Shown piece after piece: positions 45,233-59,400 of a stretch of 64,000 nucleotides of DNA. Positions within the stretch are counted from its first letter, which is position 1. The number at the start of each line of letters is the position of its first letter. This stretch comes from Sorghum bicolor (taxonomy: Eukaryota > Streptophyta > Magnoliopsida > Poales > Poaceae), in contig NC_012876.2 of assembly GCF_000003195.3 (NCBI RefSeq), forward strand, positions 42,348,135 through 42,412,134, given 5' to 3'. The notes under the pieces are model-generated. The model saw nothing but the letters and a program-made list of their open reading frames with translations. It had not been told where the DNA came from and searched no databases. Position numbers and translations under genes: made by a program.

Positions 45233-48200
45233 GAATACCAAGTTGTTAGAGATCATCAAGATCCAAACTTTTTATGTAGACAATTTTTCCAATTGAGAAA
45301 GTTTAAGTAAACAATACCCACCAAATCTTGAATCTTAAACAAACTATATGAAATTATATGTGAGAATTGTTGATTTTCAACTACACCTTCCCAACGCTTT
45401 GTCAAATGCAAAAATGGTCTATATATTAAATATAGATCTTGATGAGTGGAACAATATTGGTATTCATGACTTTGCAGTCGAGACCATATAGGGTTTTCAA
45501 AACCAGTGCGTGGCTATGAATTCTTTCAAAATTCAATATTGAGTGGTTCAAAGTATTCCAAGTGAAAAGGTTACCATTAGACCAAATGTAGAAGTTGATG
45601 AGTGTAACAAACTTTGTATTCATGTCTTTTCCATTTGGGACCATCTAGGGTTCGGTCAAAGTGTGTGTTTCTAAAACCAATGCTTTAACTTTGATCAAAC
45701 TTGGTCAAATGACCCATTTGATGACTTGAAATGAAACAATTTTGAATACAAAGTTGTTAGAGATCATCAAGATCTACATTTGATATATTGTCCGTTTTTC
45801 CATTTGGATAAATTTGAGCCAATCCTAGGCACATGTGTTTAAAATCCAATACGGGTTTTGGTCAAACTTGGTCAAATGACCCATTTGATGACTAGAAATG
45901 AAAAAATTTTGAATACCATGTTGTTAGAGATCATCAAGATCCAAACTTTTTATATAGACAATTTTTCCATTTGAGAAAGTTTAAGTAAACAATACCCACC
46001 AAATCTTGAATCTCACATAAACTAAATGAAACTATATGTGAGATTTGTGGATTTTCAACTACACCTTCCCAACACTTTGTCAAATGCAAAAGTGGTCTAT
46101 ATATTAAATGTATATATTGATGAGTGGAACAATATTGGTATTCATGACTTTCCCAATCGAGACTATCTAGGGTTCTAAAAACCGGTGCGTGGCTATGAAT
46201 TCTTTCAAAATGCAAAATTGAGTGGTTCAAACTTTTCCAAGTGAAAAGGTTACCATTAGACCAAATATAGAACTTGATGAGTGTAACAAACTTTGTATTC
46301 ATGAATTTTCCATTTGGGACCATTTAGGGTTCGGTCAAAGTGTTTGTTTCTAAAAACCAATGCTTTGACTTTGGTCAAACTTGGTCAAATGACCCATTTG
46401 ATGACTTGAAATGAAACATTTTTTAATACAAAGTTGTTAGAGATCATCAAGATCTAAATTTGATATATTGTCCATTTTTCTATTTGGATAAATTTGTGCC
46501 AATCCTAGGCACGTGTGTTTAAAATCCAAGATGGTTTTTGGTCAAACTTGGTCAAATGACCCATTTGATGACTTGAAATGAAAAAATTTTGAATACCAAG
46601 TTGTTTGAGATCATCAGGATCCAAACATTTTATATAGACAATTTTTCCATTTGAGAAAGTTTAAGTAAACAATACCCACCAATTCTTGAACATCACACAA
46701 ACTATATGAAACTATATGTGAGAATTGTGGATTTTCTTCTACACCTTCCCAACACTTTGTCAAATGCAAAAATGGTCTATATATTAAATGTAGATCTTGA
46801 TGAGTGGAACAATATTGGTATTCATGACTTTCCCACTTGAGACCATCTAGAGTTCGGAAAACCGGTCTGTGGCTATGAATTCAATCAAAATTGAAAATTG
46901 AGTGGTTCAAACTTTTCCAAGTGAAACATTGACCGTTAGATCAAATGTAGAACTTGATGAGTGTAACAAACTTTGTATTCACGACTTTTCCATTTGGGAC
47001 CATCTAGGGTTCAGTCAAAGTGTGTGTTTCTAAAAACCAATATTTGACTTCGGTCAAACTTGGTCAAATGACCCATTTGATGACTTGAAATGAAAAAATT
47101 TTAAATACAAAGTTGTTAAAGATCATCAAGATCTACATTTGATATATTGTCCATTTTTCCATTTGGATAAATTTGAGCCAATCCTAGGCATATGTGTTTA
47201 AAATCCAAAACGGGTTTTGGTCAAACTTGATCAAATGACCCATTTGATGACGTGAAATGAAACATATTTGAATACCATGTTGTTAGAGATCATCAAGATC
47301 CAAACTTTTTATATAGACAATTTTTACATTCGAGAAAGTTTAAGTAAACAATACCCACAAAATCTTGAATCTCACACAAACTATATGAAACTATATGTGA
47401 GAATTGTGGATTTTCAACTACACCTTCCCAACACTTTGTCAAATGTAAAAATGGTCTATATATTAAATGTAGATCTTGATGAGTGGAACAATATTGGTAT
47501 TTATGACTTTCCCAGTCGAGACCATTAAGGGTTCTAAAAACCGGTGCGTGGCTATTATTCTTTCAAAATTCAAAATTGGGTGCTTCAATCTTTCCCAAGT
47601 GAAAAGTTGACCATTAGACCAAATGTATAACTTGATGAGTGTAAAAAACTTTGTATTCATGACTTTTCCATTTGGGATCATCTAGGGTTCGGTCAAAGTG
47701 TGTTTTTTTAAAAACCCATCCTTGGACATTGGTCAAACTTGGTCAAATGACCCATTTGATGACTTGAAATGAAACAATTTTCAATACAAAGTTGTTAGAG
47801 ATCATCAAGATCTACATTTGATATATTTTCCATATTTCTATTTGGATAAATTTGTGCCAATCCTAGGCACGTGTGTTGAAAATCCAAGATGGGTTTTGGT
47901 CAAATGACCCATTTGATGACTTGAAATGAAAAATTTTTGAATACCAAGTTGTTAGAGATCATCAGGATCCAAACTTTTTATATAGACAATTTTTCCATTT
48001 GAGAAAGTTTAAGTAGATAATACATACCAAATCTTGAATCTCACACAAACTATATGAAACTATATCTGAGAATTATGCATTTTCAACTACACCTTCCCAA
48101 CACTTTGTCAAATGCAAAAGTGGTGTATATATTAAATGTAGATCTTGATGAGTGGAACAATATTGATATTCATGACTTTCCGAGTCGAGACCATCTACGG

Positions 48201-51200
48201 TTCTGAAAACCGGTGCATGGCTATGAGTTCTTTCAAAATTCAAAATTGAGTGGTTCAAACTTTTCCATGTGAAAAGTTGACCATTACATAAAATGTAGAA
48301 CTTGATGAGTGTAACCAACTTTGTATTCATGACTTTTCCATTTGGGACCATCTAGGGTTCGGTCAAAGTATGTGTTTCTAAAAACCAATGCTTTGACTTT
48401 GGTTAAACTTGGTCAAATGACCCATTTGATGACTTGAAATGAAAAATTTTTGAATACAAAGATGTTAGAGATCATCAAGATCTACATTTGATATATTGTC
48501 CATTTTTCCATTTGGATAAATTTAATCCAATCCTAGGCACATGTGTTTAAAATCCAAGATGGCGTTTGGTCTTGATGACTGTAACAAACTTTGTATTCAT
48601 GACTTTTGCATTTGGGACCATCTAGGGTTCGGTCAAAGTCTGTTTCTAAAATCCAATGGTTTGACTTTGGTCAAACTTGGTCAAATGACCCATTTGATGA
48701 CTTGAAATGAAAAAATTTTTAATACAAAGTTGTTAGAGATCATCGAGATCTACATTTGATATATTATCCATTTTCCATTTGGATAAATTTTAGCCAATCC
48801 TAGGCATATGTGTTTAAAATCCAAGACGGGTTTAGGTCAAACTTGGTCAAATGACCCATTTGATGACTTGAAATAAAAAAAATTGGAATACCAAGTTGTT
48901 AGAGATCATCAAGATCCAAACTTTTTATGTAGACAATTTTTCCATTTGAGAAAGTTTAAGTAAACAATACCCACCAAATCTTGAATCTTACACAAACTAT
49001 ATGAAATTATATGTGAGAATTGTTGATTTTCAACTACACCTTCCCAACACTTTGTCAAATGCAAAAATAGTCTATATATTAAATATAGATCTTTATGTGT
49101 GGAACAATATTGGTATTCATGACTTTGCAGTCGAGACCATATAGGGTTTTGAAAACCAGTGCATGGCTATGAATTCTTTCAAAATTCAATATTGAGTGGT
49201 TCAAAGTATTCCAAGTGAAAAGGTTACCATTAGAGAAAATGTAGAACTTGATGAGTGTAACAAACTTTGTATTCATGTCTTTTCCATTTGGGACCATCTA
49301 GGGTTCGGTCAAAGTGTGTGTTTCTAAAAACCAATGCTTTGACTTTGATCAAACTTGGTCAAATGAGCCATTTGATGACTTGAAATGAAACAATTTTGAA
49401 TACAAAGTTGTTAGAGATCATCAAGATCTACAGTTGATATATTGTCCGTTTTTCAATTTGGATAAATTTGAGCCAATCCTAGGCACATGTGTTTAAAATC
49501 CAATACGGGTTTTGGTCAAACTTGGTCAAATGACCCATTTGATGACTTGAAATGAAAAAATTTTGAATACCATGTTGTTAGAGATCATCAAGATCCAACC
49601 TTTTTATATAGACAATTTTTCCATTTGAGAAAGTTTAAGTAAACAATACCCACCAAATCTTGAATCTCACATAAACTATATGAAACTATATGTGAGATTC
49701 GTGGATTTTCAACTACACCTTCCCAACACTTTATCAAATGCAAAAGTGGTCTATATATTAAATGTATATATTGATGAGTGGAACAATATTTGTATTCATA
49801 ACTTTCCCAATCGAGACCATCTAGGGTTCTAAAAACCGGTGCGTGGCTATGAATTCTTTCAAAATGCAAAATTGAGTGGTTCAAACTTTTCCAAGTGAAA
49901 AGGTTACCATTAGACGAAATATAGAACTTGATGAGTGTAACAAACTTTGTATTCATGAATTTTCCATTTGGGACCATTTAGGGTTCGGTCAAAGTGTTTG
50001 TTTCTAAAAACCAATGCTTTGACATTGGTCAAACTTGGTCAAATGACCCATTTGATGACTTGAAATGAAACAATTTTCAATACAAAGTTGTTAGAGATCA
50101 TCAAGATCTACATTTCATATATTTTCCATATTTCTATTTGGATAAATTTGTGCCAATCCTAGGCACGTGTGTTGAAAATCCAAGATGGGTTTTGGTCAAA
50201 TGACCCATTTGATGACTTGAAATGAAAAATTTTTGAATACCAAGTTGTTAGAGATCATCAGGATCCAAACTTTTTATATAGACAATTTTTCCATTTGAGA
50301 AAGTTTAAGTAGATAATACATACCAAATCTTGAATCTCACACAAACTATATGAAACTATATCTGAGAATTGTGCATTTTCAACTACACCTTCCCAACACT
50401 TTGTCAAATGCAAAAGTGGTCTATATATTAAATGTAGATCTTGATGAGTGGAACAATATTGATATTCATGACTTTCCCAGTCGAGACCATCTACGGTTCA
50501 GAAAACCGGTGCATGGCTATGAATTCTTTCAAAATTCAAAATTGAGTGGTTCAAACTTTTCCAAGTGAAAAGTTGACCATTACACAAAATGTAGAACTTG
50601 ATGAGTGTAACCAACTTTGTATTCATGACTTTTCCATTTGGGACCATCTAGGGTTCGGTCAAAGTATGTGTTTCTAAAAACCAATGCTTTGACTTTGGTT
50701 AAACTTGGTCAAATGACCCATTGGATGACTTGAAATGAAAAATTTTTGAATACAAAGATGTTAGAGATCATCAAGATCTACATTTGATATATTGTCCATT
50801 TTTCCATTTGGATAAATTTAATCCAATCCTAGGCACATGTGTTTAAAATCCAAGATGGGGTTTGGTCTTGATGAGTGTAACAAACTTTGTATTCATGACT
50901 TTCGCATTTGGGACCATCTAGGGTTCGGTCAAAGTCTGTTTCTAAAAACAATGCTTTGACTTTGGTCAAACTTGGTCAAATGACCCATTTGATGACTTGA
51001 AATGGAAAATTTTAAATATAAAGTTGTTAAAGATCATCAAGATCTACATTTGATATATTGTCCATTTTTCCATTTGGATAAATTTGAGCCAATCCTAGGC
51101 ATATGTGTTTAAAATCCAAAACGGGTTTTGGTCAAACTTGGTTAAATGACCCATTTGATGACGTGAAATGAAACATATTTGAATACCATGTTGTTAGAGA

Positions 51201-52359
51201 TCATCAAGATCCAAACTTTTTATATAGACAATTTTTACATTCGAGAAAGTTTAAGTAAACAATACCCACAAAATCTTGAATCTCACACAAACTATATGAA
51301 ACTATATGTGAGAATTGTGGATTTTCAACTACACCTTCCCAACACTTTGTCAAATGTAAAAATGGTCTATATATTAAATGTAGATCTTGATGAGTGGAAC
51401 AATATTGGTATTTATGACTTTCCCAGTCGAGACCATTAAGGGTTCTAAAAACCGGTGCGTGGCTATTATTCTTTCAAAATTCAAAATTGGGTGCTTCAAT
51501 CTTTCCCAAGTGAAAAGTTGACCATTAGACCAAATGTAGAACTTGATGAGTGTAACAAACTTTGTATTCATGACTTTTCCATTTGGGATCATCTAGGGTT
51601 CGGTCAAAGTGTGTGTTTCTAAAAACCCATCCTTTGACATTGGTCAAACTTGGTCAAATGACCCATTTGATGACTTGAAATGAAACAATTTTCAATACAA
51701 AGTTGTTAGAGATCATCAAGATCTACATTTGATATATTTTCCATATTTTTATTTGGATAAATTTGTGCCAATCCTAGGCACGTGTGTTGAAAATCCAAGA
51801 TGGGTTTTGGTCAAATGACCCATTTGATGACTTGAAATGAAAAATTTTTGAATACCAAGTTGTTAGAGATCATCAGGATCCAAACTTTTTATATAGACAA
51901 TTTTTCCATTTGAGAAAGTTTAAGTAGACAATACATACCAAATCTTGAATCTCACACAAACTATATGAAACTATATCTGAGAATTGTGCATTTTCAACTA
52001 CACCTTCGCAGCACTTTGTCAAATGCAAAAGTCGTCTATATATTAAATGTAGATCTTGATGAGTGGAACAATATTAGTATTCATGACTTTCCCAGTCGAG
52101 ACCATCTACGGTTCTGAAAACCGGTGCATGGCTATGAATTCTTTCAAAATTCAAAATTGAGTGGTTCAAACTTTTCCAAGTGAAAACTTGACCATTACAC
52201 AAAATGTAGAACTTGATGAGTGTAACCAACTTTGTATTCATGACTTTTCCATTTGGGACCATCTAGGGTTCAGTCAAAGTATGTGTTTCTAAAAACCAAT
52301 GCTTTGACTTTGGTTAAACTTGGTCAAATGACCCATTTGATGACTTGAAATGAAAAATT

Positions 52360-53368
52360 TGTCGGTGTTTTTCCCCCCGGGGGGTCACACCAACGAGTAA
52401 ATTTGTATGCGTGCTCCCTTTTTTGGATGGTGATGCAAGAAGACACAGAGATTTATCCTGGTTCGGGCAAGAGAAGGCCCTACGTCCAGCGGGGGGAGAG
52501 AGTTTGTATTATCTTGCACCTAAGTGCTTGTACAGGGGCGAATACAAGCGTGGTATGAAGTGTGGGACTCTACTACGTATGAGTGTGGCCTTGTGTTGTT
52601 GTCTCCCGTTCTTCTATTCCTGAGTCTCTCCTTTTATAGCTCCAAGGAGAGACATAGGGTACATGCGTAGACGTTAGAGTAGGGATCGATAGCCGCATGG
52701 AGCGCTGACCTACTCGAGGCTTCCGTACGGCATGGCCTCGAGCCGTCCCATCTTGATAGCCCGGTGATGATTACGCGTGCTCCTGCGTTCTGCCCTGCCC
52801 GCCGCCTTGCGCTGGTTCTGAGGTCGCATGCTTGTACGGTATGGTGCGGATCCGGCGGGGTAGCTGTGGTGTTGTCAGTCGACGCCCAACTTGTCCCTAG
52901 GAAGGGACCCTGTTCGGTCAAGGGTCGGACGCCGTGTAATATGCCGATATCTGGAGCGCTGACCTTGGGTGTCTCGAGGGGGTCCCGATTAGACATTCCA
53001 TCCTTGTTTTCTGCATCCTGACACGCCCTGGGTCGTTCGGTGGGAAGGCTGCAAAAAGAACGATGGGACAGAAGCTTGTTCCCTATCACGCCTTCCGTGA
53101 CCCGTGTGTTAGGTGGGGAAGCGTCAGGTGCATTTAATGCTCCGGCCCGTGTGCGCGCGTCAGGCGGCGGACAGTGTCTTTGCGCTCGACGCCCCTCGGT
53201 TCGCTCGAGCCCGCTTCCGTATTCGACGATAGTTGCTTGCTCGAGCCCTGGCCGATTCGCTCGACGGTACTTCCGTCTTCGAGGCTGCGACCGTCGACGG
53301 CCGCCCGTGTGTACGGTTGGTCTCGTTATACGTATTGGTGAGGGTACCCCTCGTTGGTACCCTCGACA
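52360..53368 (-). mobile_element. solo LTR of the Tat family inside the satellite
   Basis: 1,009 bp, starting TGTCGGTG and ending CTCGACA, flanked by AAATT (52355-52359 and 53369-53373). Removing it with one copy of AAATT restores a normal satellite unit. It is clearly diverged from the LTRs at 24546 and 37773, including several indels near its right end, so it is an older insertion. Confidence 0.92.
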
Positions 53369-53800
53369 AAATTTTTGAATACAAAGATGTTAGAGATCAT
53401 CAAGATCTACATTTGATATATTGTCCATTTTTCCATTTGGATAAATTTAATCCAATCCTAGGCACATGTGTTTAAAATCCAAGATGGGGTTTGGTCTTGA
53501 TGAGTGTAACAAACTTTGTATTCATGACTTTCGCATTTGGGATCATCTAGGGTTCGGTCAAAGTCTGTTTCTAAAAATAATGCTTTGACTTTGGTCAAAC
53601 TTGGTCAAATGACCCATCTGATGACTTGAAATGAAACAATTTTGAATACAAAGTTGTTAGAGATCATCAAGATCTACATTTGATATATTTTCCATATTTC
53701 CATTTTGATAAATTTGTGCCAATCCTAGGCACGTGTGTTGAAAATCCAAGATGGGTTTTGGTCAAATGACCCATTTGATGACTTGAAATGAAAAAATTTT

Positions 53801-56492
53801 GAATACCAAGTTGTTTGAGATCATCAGGATCCAAACTTTTTATATAGACAATTTTTCCATTTGAGAAAGTTTAAGTAAACAATACCCATCAAATCTTGAA
53901 CATCACACAAACTATATGAAACTATATGTGAGAATCGTGGATTTTCAACTACACCTTCCCAACACTTTGTCAAATGCAAAAATGGTCTATATATTAAATG
54001 TGTATCTTGATGAGTGGAACAATATTGGTATTCATGACTTTCCCACTCGAGGCCATCTAGGGTTCCGAAAACCGGTGCGTGTCTATGAATTCTTTCAAAA
54101 TTCAAAATTGAGTGACAAACTTTTCTAAGTGAAAAGTCGACCATTAGACCAAATGTTGAACTTGATGAGTGTAACAAACTTTGTATTCAAGACTTTTCCA
54201 TTTGGGACCATCTAGGGTTCGTTCAAAGTGTGTGTTTCTAAAAACCAATATTTGACTTCGGTCAAACTTGGTCAAATGACCCATTTGATGACTTGAAATG
54301 AAAAAATTTTAAATACAAAGTTGTTAAAGATCATCAAGATCTACATTCGATATATTGTCCATTTTTCCATTTGGATAAATTTGAGCCAATCCTAGGCACA
54401 TGTGTTTAAAATCCAAAACGGGTTTTGGTCAAACTTGGTCAAATGACCCATTTGATGACGTGAAATGAAAAATATTTGAATACCATGTTGTTAGAGATCA
54501 TCAAGATCCAAACATTTTATATAGACAATTTTTACATTCGAGAAAGTTTAAGTAAACAATACCCACCAAATCTTGAATCTCGCACAAACTATATGAAACT
54601 ATATGTGAGAATTGTGGATTTTCAACTACACCTTCCCAGCACTTTGTCAAATGTAAAAATGGTCTATATATTAAATGTAGATCTTGATGAGTGGAACAAT
54701 ATTGGTATTTATGACTTTCCCACTCGAGACCATTAAGGGTTCTAAAAACCGGTGCGTGGCTATTATTCTTTCAAAATTCAAAATTGAGTGCTTCAATCTT
54801 TTCCAAGTGAAAAGTTGACCATTAGACCAAATGTAGAACTTGATGAGTGTAACAAACTTTGTATTCATGACTTTTCCATTTGGGATCATCTAGGGTTCGG
54901 TCAAAGTGTGTGTTTCTAAAAACCAATCCTTTGACATTGGTCAAACTTGGTCAAATGACCCATCTGATGACTTGAAATGAAACAATTTTGAATACAAAGT
55001 TGTTAGAGATCATCAAGATCTACATTTGATATATTTTCCATATTTCCATTTTGATAAATTTGTGCCAATCCTAGGCACGTGTGTTGAAAATCCAAGATGG
55101 GTTTTGGTCAAATGACCCATTTGATGACTTGAAATGAAAAAATTTTGAATACCAAGTTGTTTGAGATCATCAGGATCCAAACTTTTTATATAGACAATTT
55201 TTCCATTTGAGAAAGTTTAAGTAAACAATACCCATCAAATCTTGAACATCACACAAACTATATGAAACTATATGTGAGAATCGTGGATTTTCAACTACAC
55301 CTTCCCAACACTTTGTCAAATGCAAAAATGGTCTATATATTAAATGTGTATCTTGATGAGTGGAACAATATTGGTATTCATGACTTTCCCACTCGAGGCC
55401 ATCTAGGGTTCCGAAAACCGGTGCGTGTCTATGAATTCTTTCAAAATTCAAAATTGAGTGACAAACTTTTCTAAGTGAAAAGTCGACCATTAGACCAAAT
55501 GTTGAACTTGATGAGTGTAACAAACTTTGTATTCAAGACTTTTCCATTTGGGACCATCTAGGGTTCGTTCAAAGTGTGTGTTTCTAAAAACCAATATTTG
55601 ACTTCGGTCAAACTTGGTCAAATGACCCATTTGATGACTTGAAATGAAAAAATTTTAAATACAAAGTTGTTAAAGATCATCAAGATCTACATTCGATATA
55701 TTGTCCATTTTTCCATTTGGATAAATTTGAGCCAATCCTAGGCACATGTGTTTAAAATCCAAAACGGGTTTTGGTCAAACTTGGTCAAATGACCCATTTG
55801 ATGACGTGAAATGAAAAATATTTGAATACCATGTTGTTAGAGATCATCAAGATCCAAACATTTTATATAGACAATTTTTACATTCGAGAAAGTTTAAGTA
55901 AACAATACCCACCAAATCTTGAATCTCGCACAAACTATATGAAACTATATGTGAGAATTTTGGATTTTCAACTACACCTTCCCAGCACTTTGTCAAATGT
56001 AAAAATGGTCTATATATTAAATGTAGATCTTGATGAGTGGAACAATATTGGTATTTATGACTTTCCCACTCGAGACCATTAAGGGTTCTAAAAACCGGTG
56101 CGTGGCTATTATTCTTTCAAAATTCAAAATTGAGTGCTTCAATCTTTTCCAAGTGAAAAGTTGACCATTAGACCAAATGTAGAACTTGATGAGTGTAACA
56201 AACTTTGTATTCATGACTTTTCCATTTGGGATCATCTAGGGTTCGGTCAAAGTGTGTGTTTCTAAAAACCAATCCTTTGACATTGGTCAAACTTGGTCAA
56301 ATGACCCATCTGATGACTTGAAATGAAACAATTTTGAATACAAAGTTGTTAGAGATCATCAAGATCTACATTTGATATATTTTCCATATTTCCATTTTGA
56401 TAAATTTGTGCCAATCCTAGGCACGTGTGTTGAAAATCCAAGATGGGTTTTGGTCAAATGACCCATTTGATGACTTGAAATGAAAAAAATTT
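53801..56492 (+). repeat. recent tandem duplication of a 1,346-bp satellite dimer
   Basis: The blocks 53801-55146 and 55147-56492 are nearly identical at an offset of 1,346 bases (a 677 plus a 669 unit). Rare variants such as the TGACAAACTTTTC deletion and the AGTCGACC change occur in both. Confidence 0.82.
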
Positions 56493-59400
56493 GAATACCA
56501 AGTTGTTAGAGATCATCAGGATCCAAACTTTTTATATAGACAATTTTTACATTTGAGAAAGTTTAAGTAAACAATACATACCAGATCTTGAATCTCACAC
56601 AAACTATATGAAACTATATCTGAGAATTGTGCATTTTCAACTACACCTTCCCAACATTTTGTCAAAAGCAAAAGTGGTCTATATATTAAATGTAGATCTT
56701 GATGAGTGGAACAATATTGGTATTCATGACTTTCCCAGTTGAGACCATCTACGGTTCTAAAAACCGGTGCATGGCTATGAGTTCTTTCAAAATTCAAAAT
56801 TGAGTGGTTCAAACTTTTCCATGTGAAAAGTTGACCATTACACAAAATGTAGAACTTGATGAGTGTAACCAACTTTGTATTCATGACTTTTCCATTTGGG
56901 ACCATCTAGGGTTCGGTCAAAGTATGTGTTTCTAAAAACCAATGCTTTTACTTTGGTTAAACTTGGTCAAATGACCCATTTGATGACTTGAAATGAAAAA
57001 TTTTTGAATACAAAGATGTTAGAGATCATCAAGATCTACATTTGATATATTGTCCATTTTTCCATTTGGATAAATTTAGGCCAATCCTAGGCACATGTGT
57101 TTAAAATCCAAGATGGGTTTTGGTCTTGATGAGTGTAACAAACTTTGTATTCATGACTTTTGCATTTGGGACCATCTAGGGTTCGGTCAAAGTCTGTTTC
57201 TAAAAATAATGCTTTGACTTTGGTCAAACTTGGTCAAACGACCCATTTGATGACTTGAAATGGAAAATTTTTTAATACAAAGTTGTTAGAGATCATCGAG
57301 ATCTACATTTGATATATTGTCCATTTTCCATTTGGATAAATTTTAGTCAATCTTAGGCATATGTGTTTAAAATCCAAGACGGGTTTAGGTCAAACTTGGT
57401 CAAATGACCCATTTAATGACTTGAAATAAAAAAAATTTGAATACCAAGTTGTTAGAGATCATCAAGATCCAAACTTTTTATGTAGACAATTTTTCCATTT
57501 GAGAAAGTTTAAGTAAACAATACCCACCAAATCTTGAATCTTACACAAACTATATGAAATTATATGTGAGAATTGTTGATTTTCAACTACACCTTCCCAA
57601 CACTTTGTCAAATGCAAAAATGGTCTATATATTAAATATAGATCTTGATGAGTGGAACAATATTGGTATTCATGACTTTGCAGTCGAGACCATCTACGGT
57701 TCTGAAAACCGGTGCATGGCTATGAATTATTTCAAAATTCAAAATTGTGTGGTTCAAACTTTTCCAAGTGAAAAGTTGACCATTACACAAAATGTAGAAC
57801 TTGATGAGTGTAACCAACTTTGTATTCATGACTTTTCCATTTGGGACCATCTAGGGTTCGGTCAAAGTATGTGTTTCTAAAAACCAATGCTTTGACTTTG
57901 GTTAAACTTGGCCAAATGACCCATTTGATGACTTGAAATGAAAAATTTTTGAATACAAAGATGTTAGAGATCATCAAGATCTACATTTGATATATTGTCC
58001 ATTTTTCCATTTGGATAAATTTAATCCAATCCTAGGCACATGTGTTTAAAATCCAAGATGGGGTTTGGTCTTGATGAGTGTAACAAACTTTGTATTCATG
58101 ACTTTCGCATTTGGGACCATCTAAGCTTCGGTCAAAGTCTGTTTCTAAAAACAATGCTTTGACTTTGGTCAAACTTGGTCAAATGACCCATTTGATGAAT
58201 TGAAATGGAAAATTTTTTAATACAAAGTTGTTAGAGATCATCGAGATCTACATTTGATATATTGTCCATTTTCCATTTGGATAAATTTTAGTCAATCCTA
58301 GGCATATGTGTTTAAAATCCAAGACGGGTTTAGGTCAAACTTGGTCAAATGACCCATTTGATGACTTGAAATAAAAAAATTTGAATACCAAGTTGTTAGA
58401 GATCATCAAGATCCAAACTTTTTATGTAGACAATTTTTCCATTTGAGAAAGTTTAAGTAAACAATACCCACCAAATCTTGAATCTTACACAAACTATATG
58501 AAATTATATGTGAGAATTGTTGATTTTCAACTACACCTTCCCAACACTTTGTCAAATGCAAAAATGGTCTATATATTAAATATAGATCTTGATGAGTGGA
58601 ACAATATTGGTATTCATGACTTTGCAGTCGAGACCATATAGGGTTTTGAAAACCAGTGCATGGCTATGAATTCTTTCAAAATTCAATATTGAGTGGTTCA
58701 AAGTATTCCAAGTGAAAAGGTTACCATTAGACCAAATGTAGAACTTGATGAGTGTAACAAACTTTGTATTCATGTCTTTTCCATTTGGGACCATCTAGGG
58801 TTCGGTCAAAGTGTGTGTTTCTAAAAACCAATGCTTTGACTTTGATCAAACTTGGTCAAATGACCCATTTGATGACTTGAAATGAAACAATTTTGAATAC
58901 AAAGTTGTTAGAGATCATCAAGATCTACATTTGATATATTGTCCGTTTTTCAATTTGGATAAATTTGAGCCAATCCTAGGCACATGTGTTTAAAATCCAA
59001 TACGGGTTTTGGTCAAACTTGGTCAAATGACCCATTTGATGACTTGAAATGAAAAAATTTTGAATACCATGTTGTTAGAGATCATCAAGATCCAAACTTT
59101 TTATATAGACAATTTTTCCATTTGAGAAAGTTTAAGTAAACAATACCCACCAAATCTTGAATCTCACATAAACTAAATGAAACTATATGTGAGATTTGTG
59201 GATTTTCAACTACACCTTCCCAACACTTTGTCAAATGCAAAAGTGGTCTATATATTAAATGTATATATTGATGAGTGGAACAATATTGGTATTCATGACT
59301 TTCCCAATCGAGACTATCTAGGGTTCTAAAAACCGGTGCGTGGCTATGAATTCTTTCAAAATGCAAAATTGAGTGGTTTAAACTTTTCCAAGTGAAAAGG

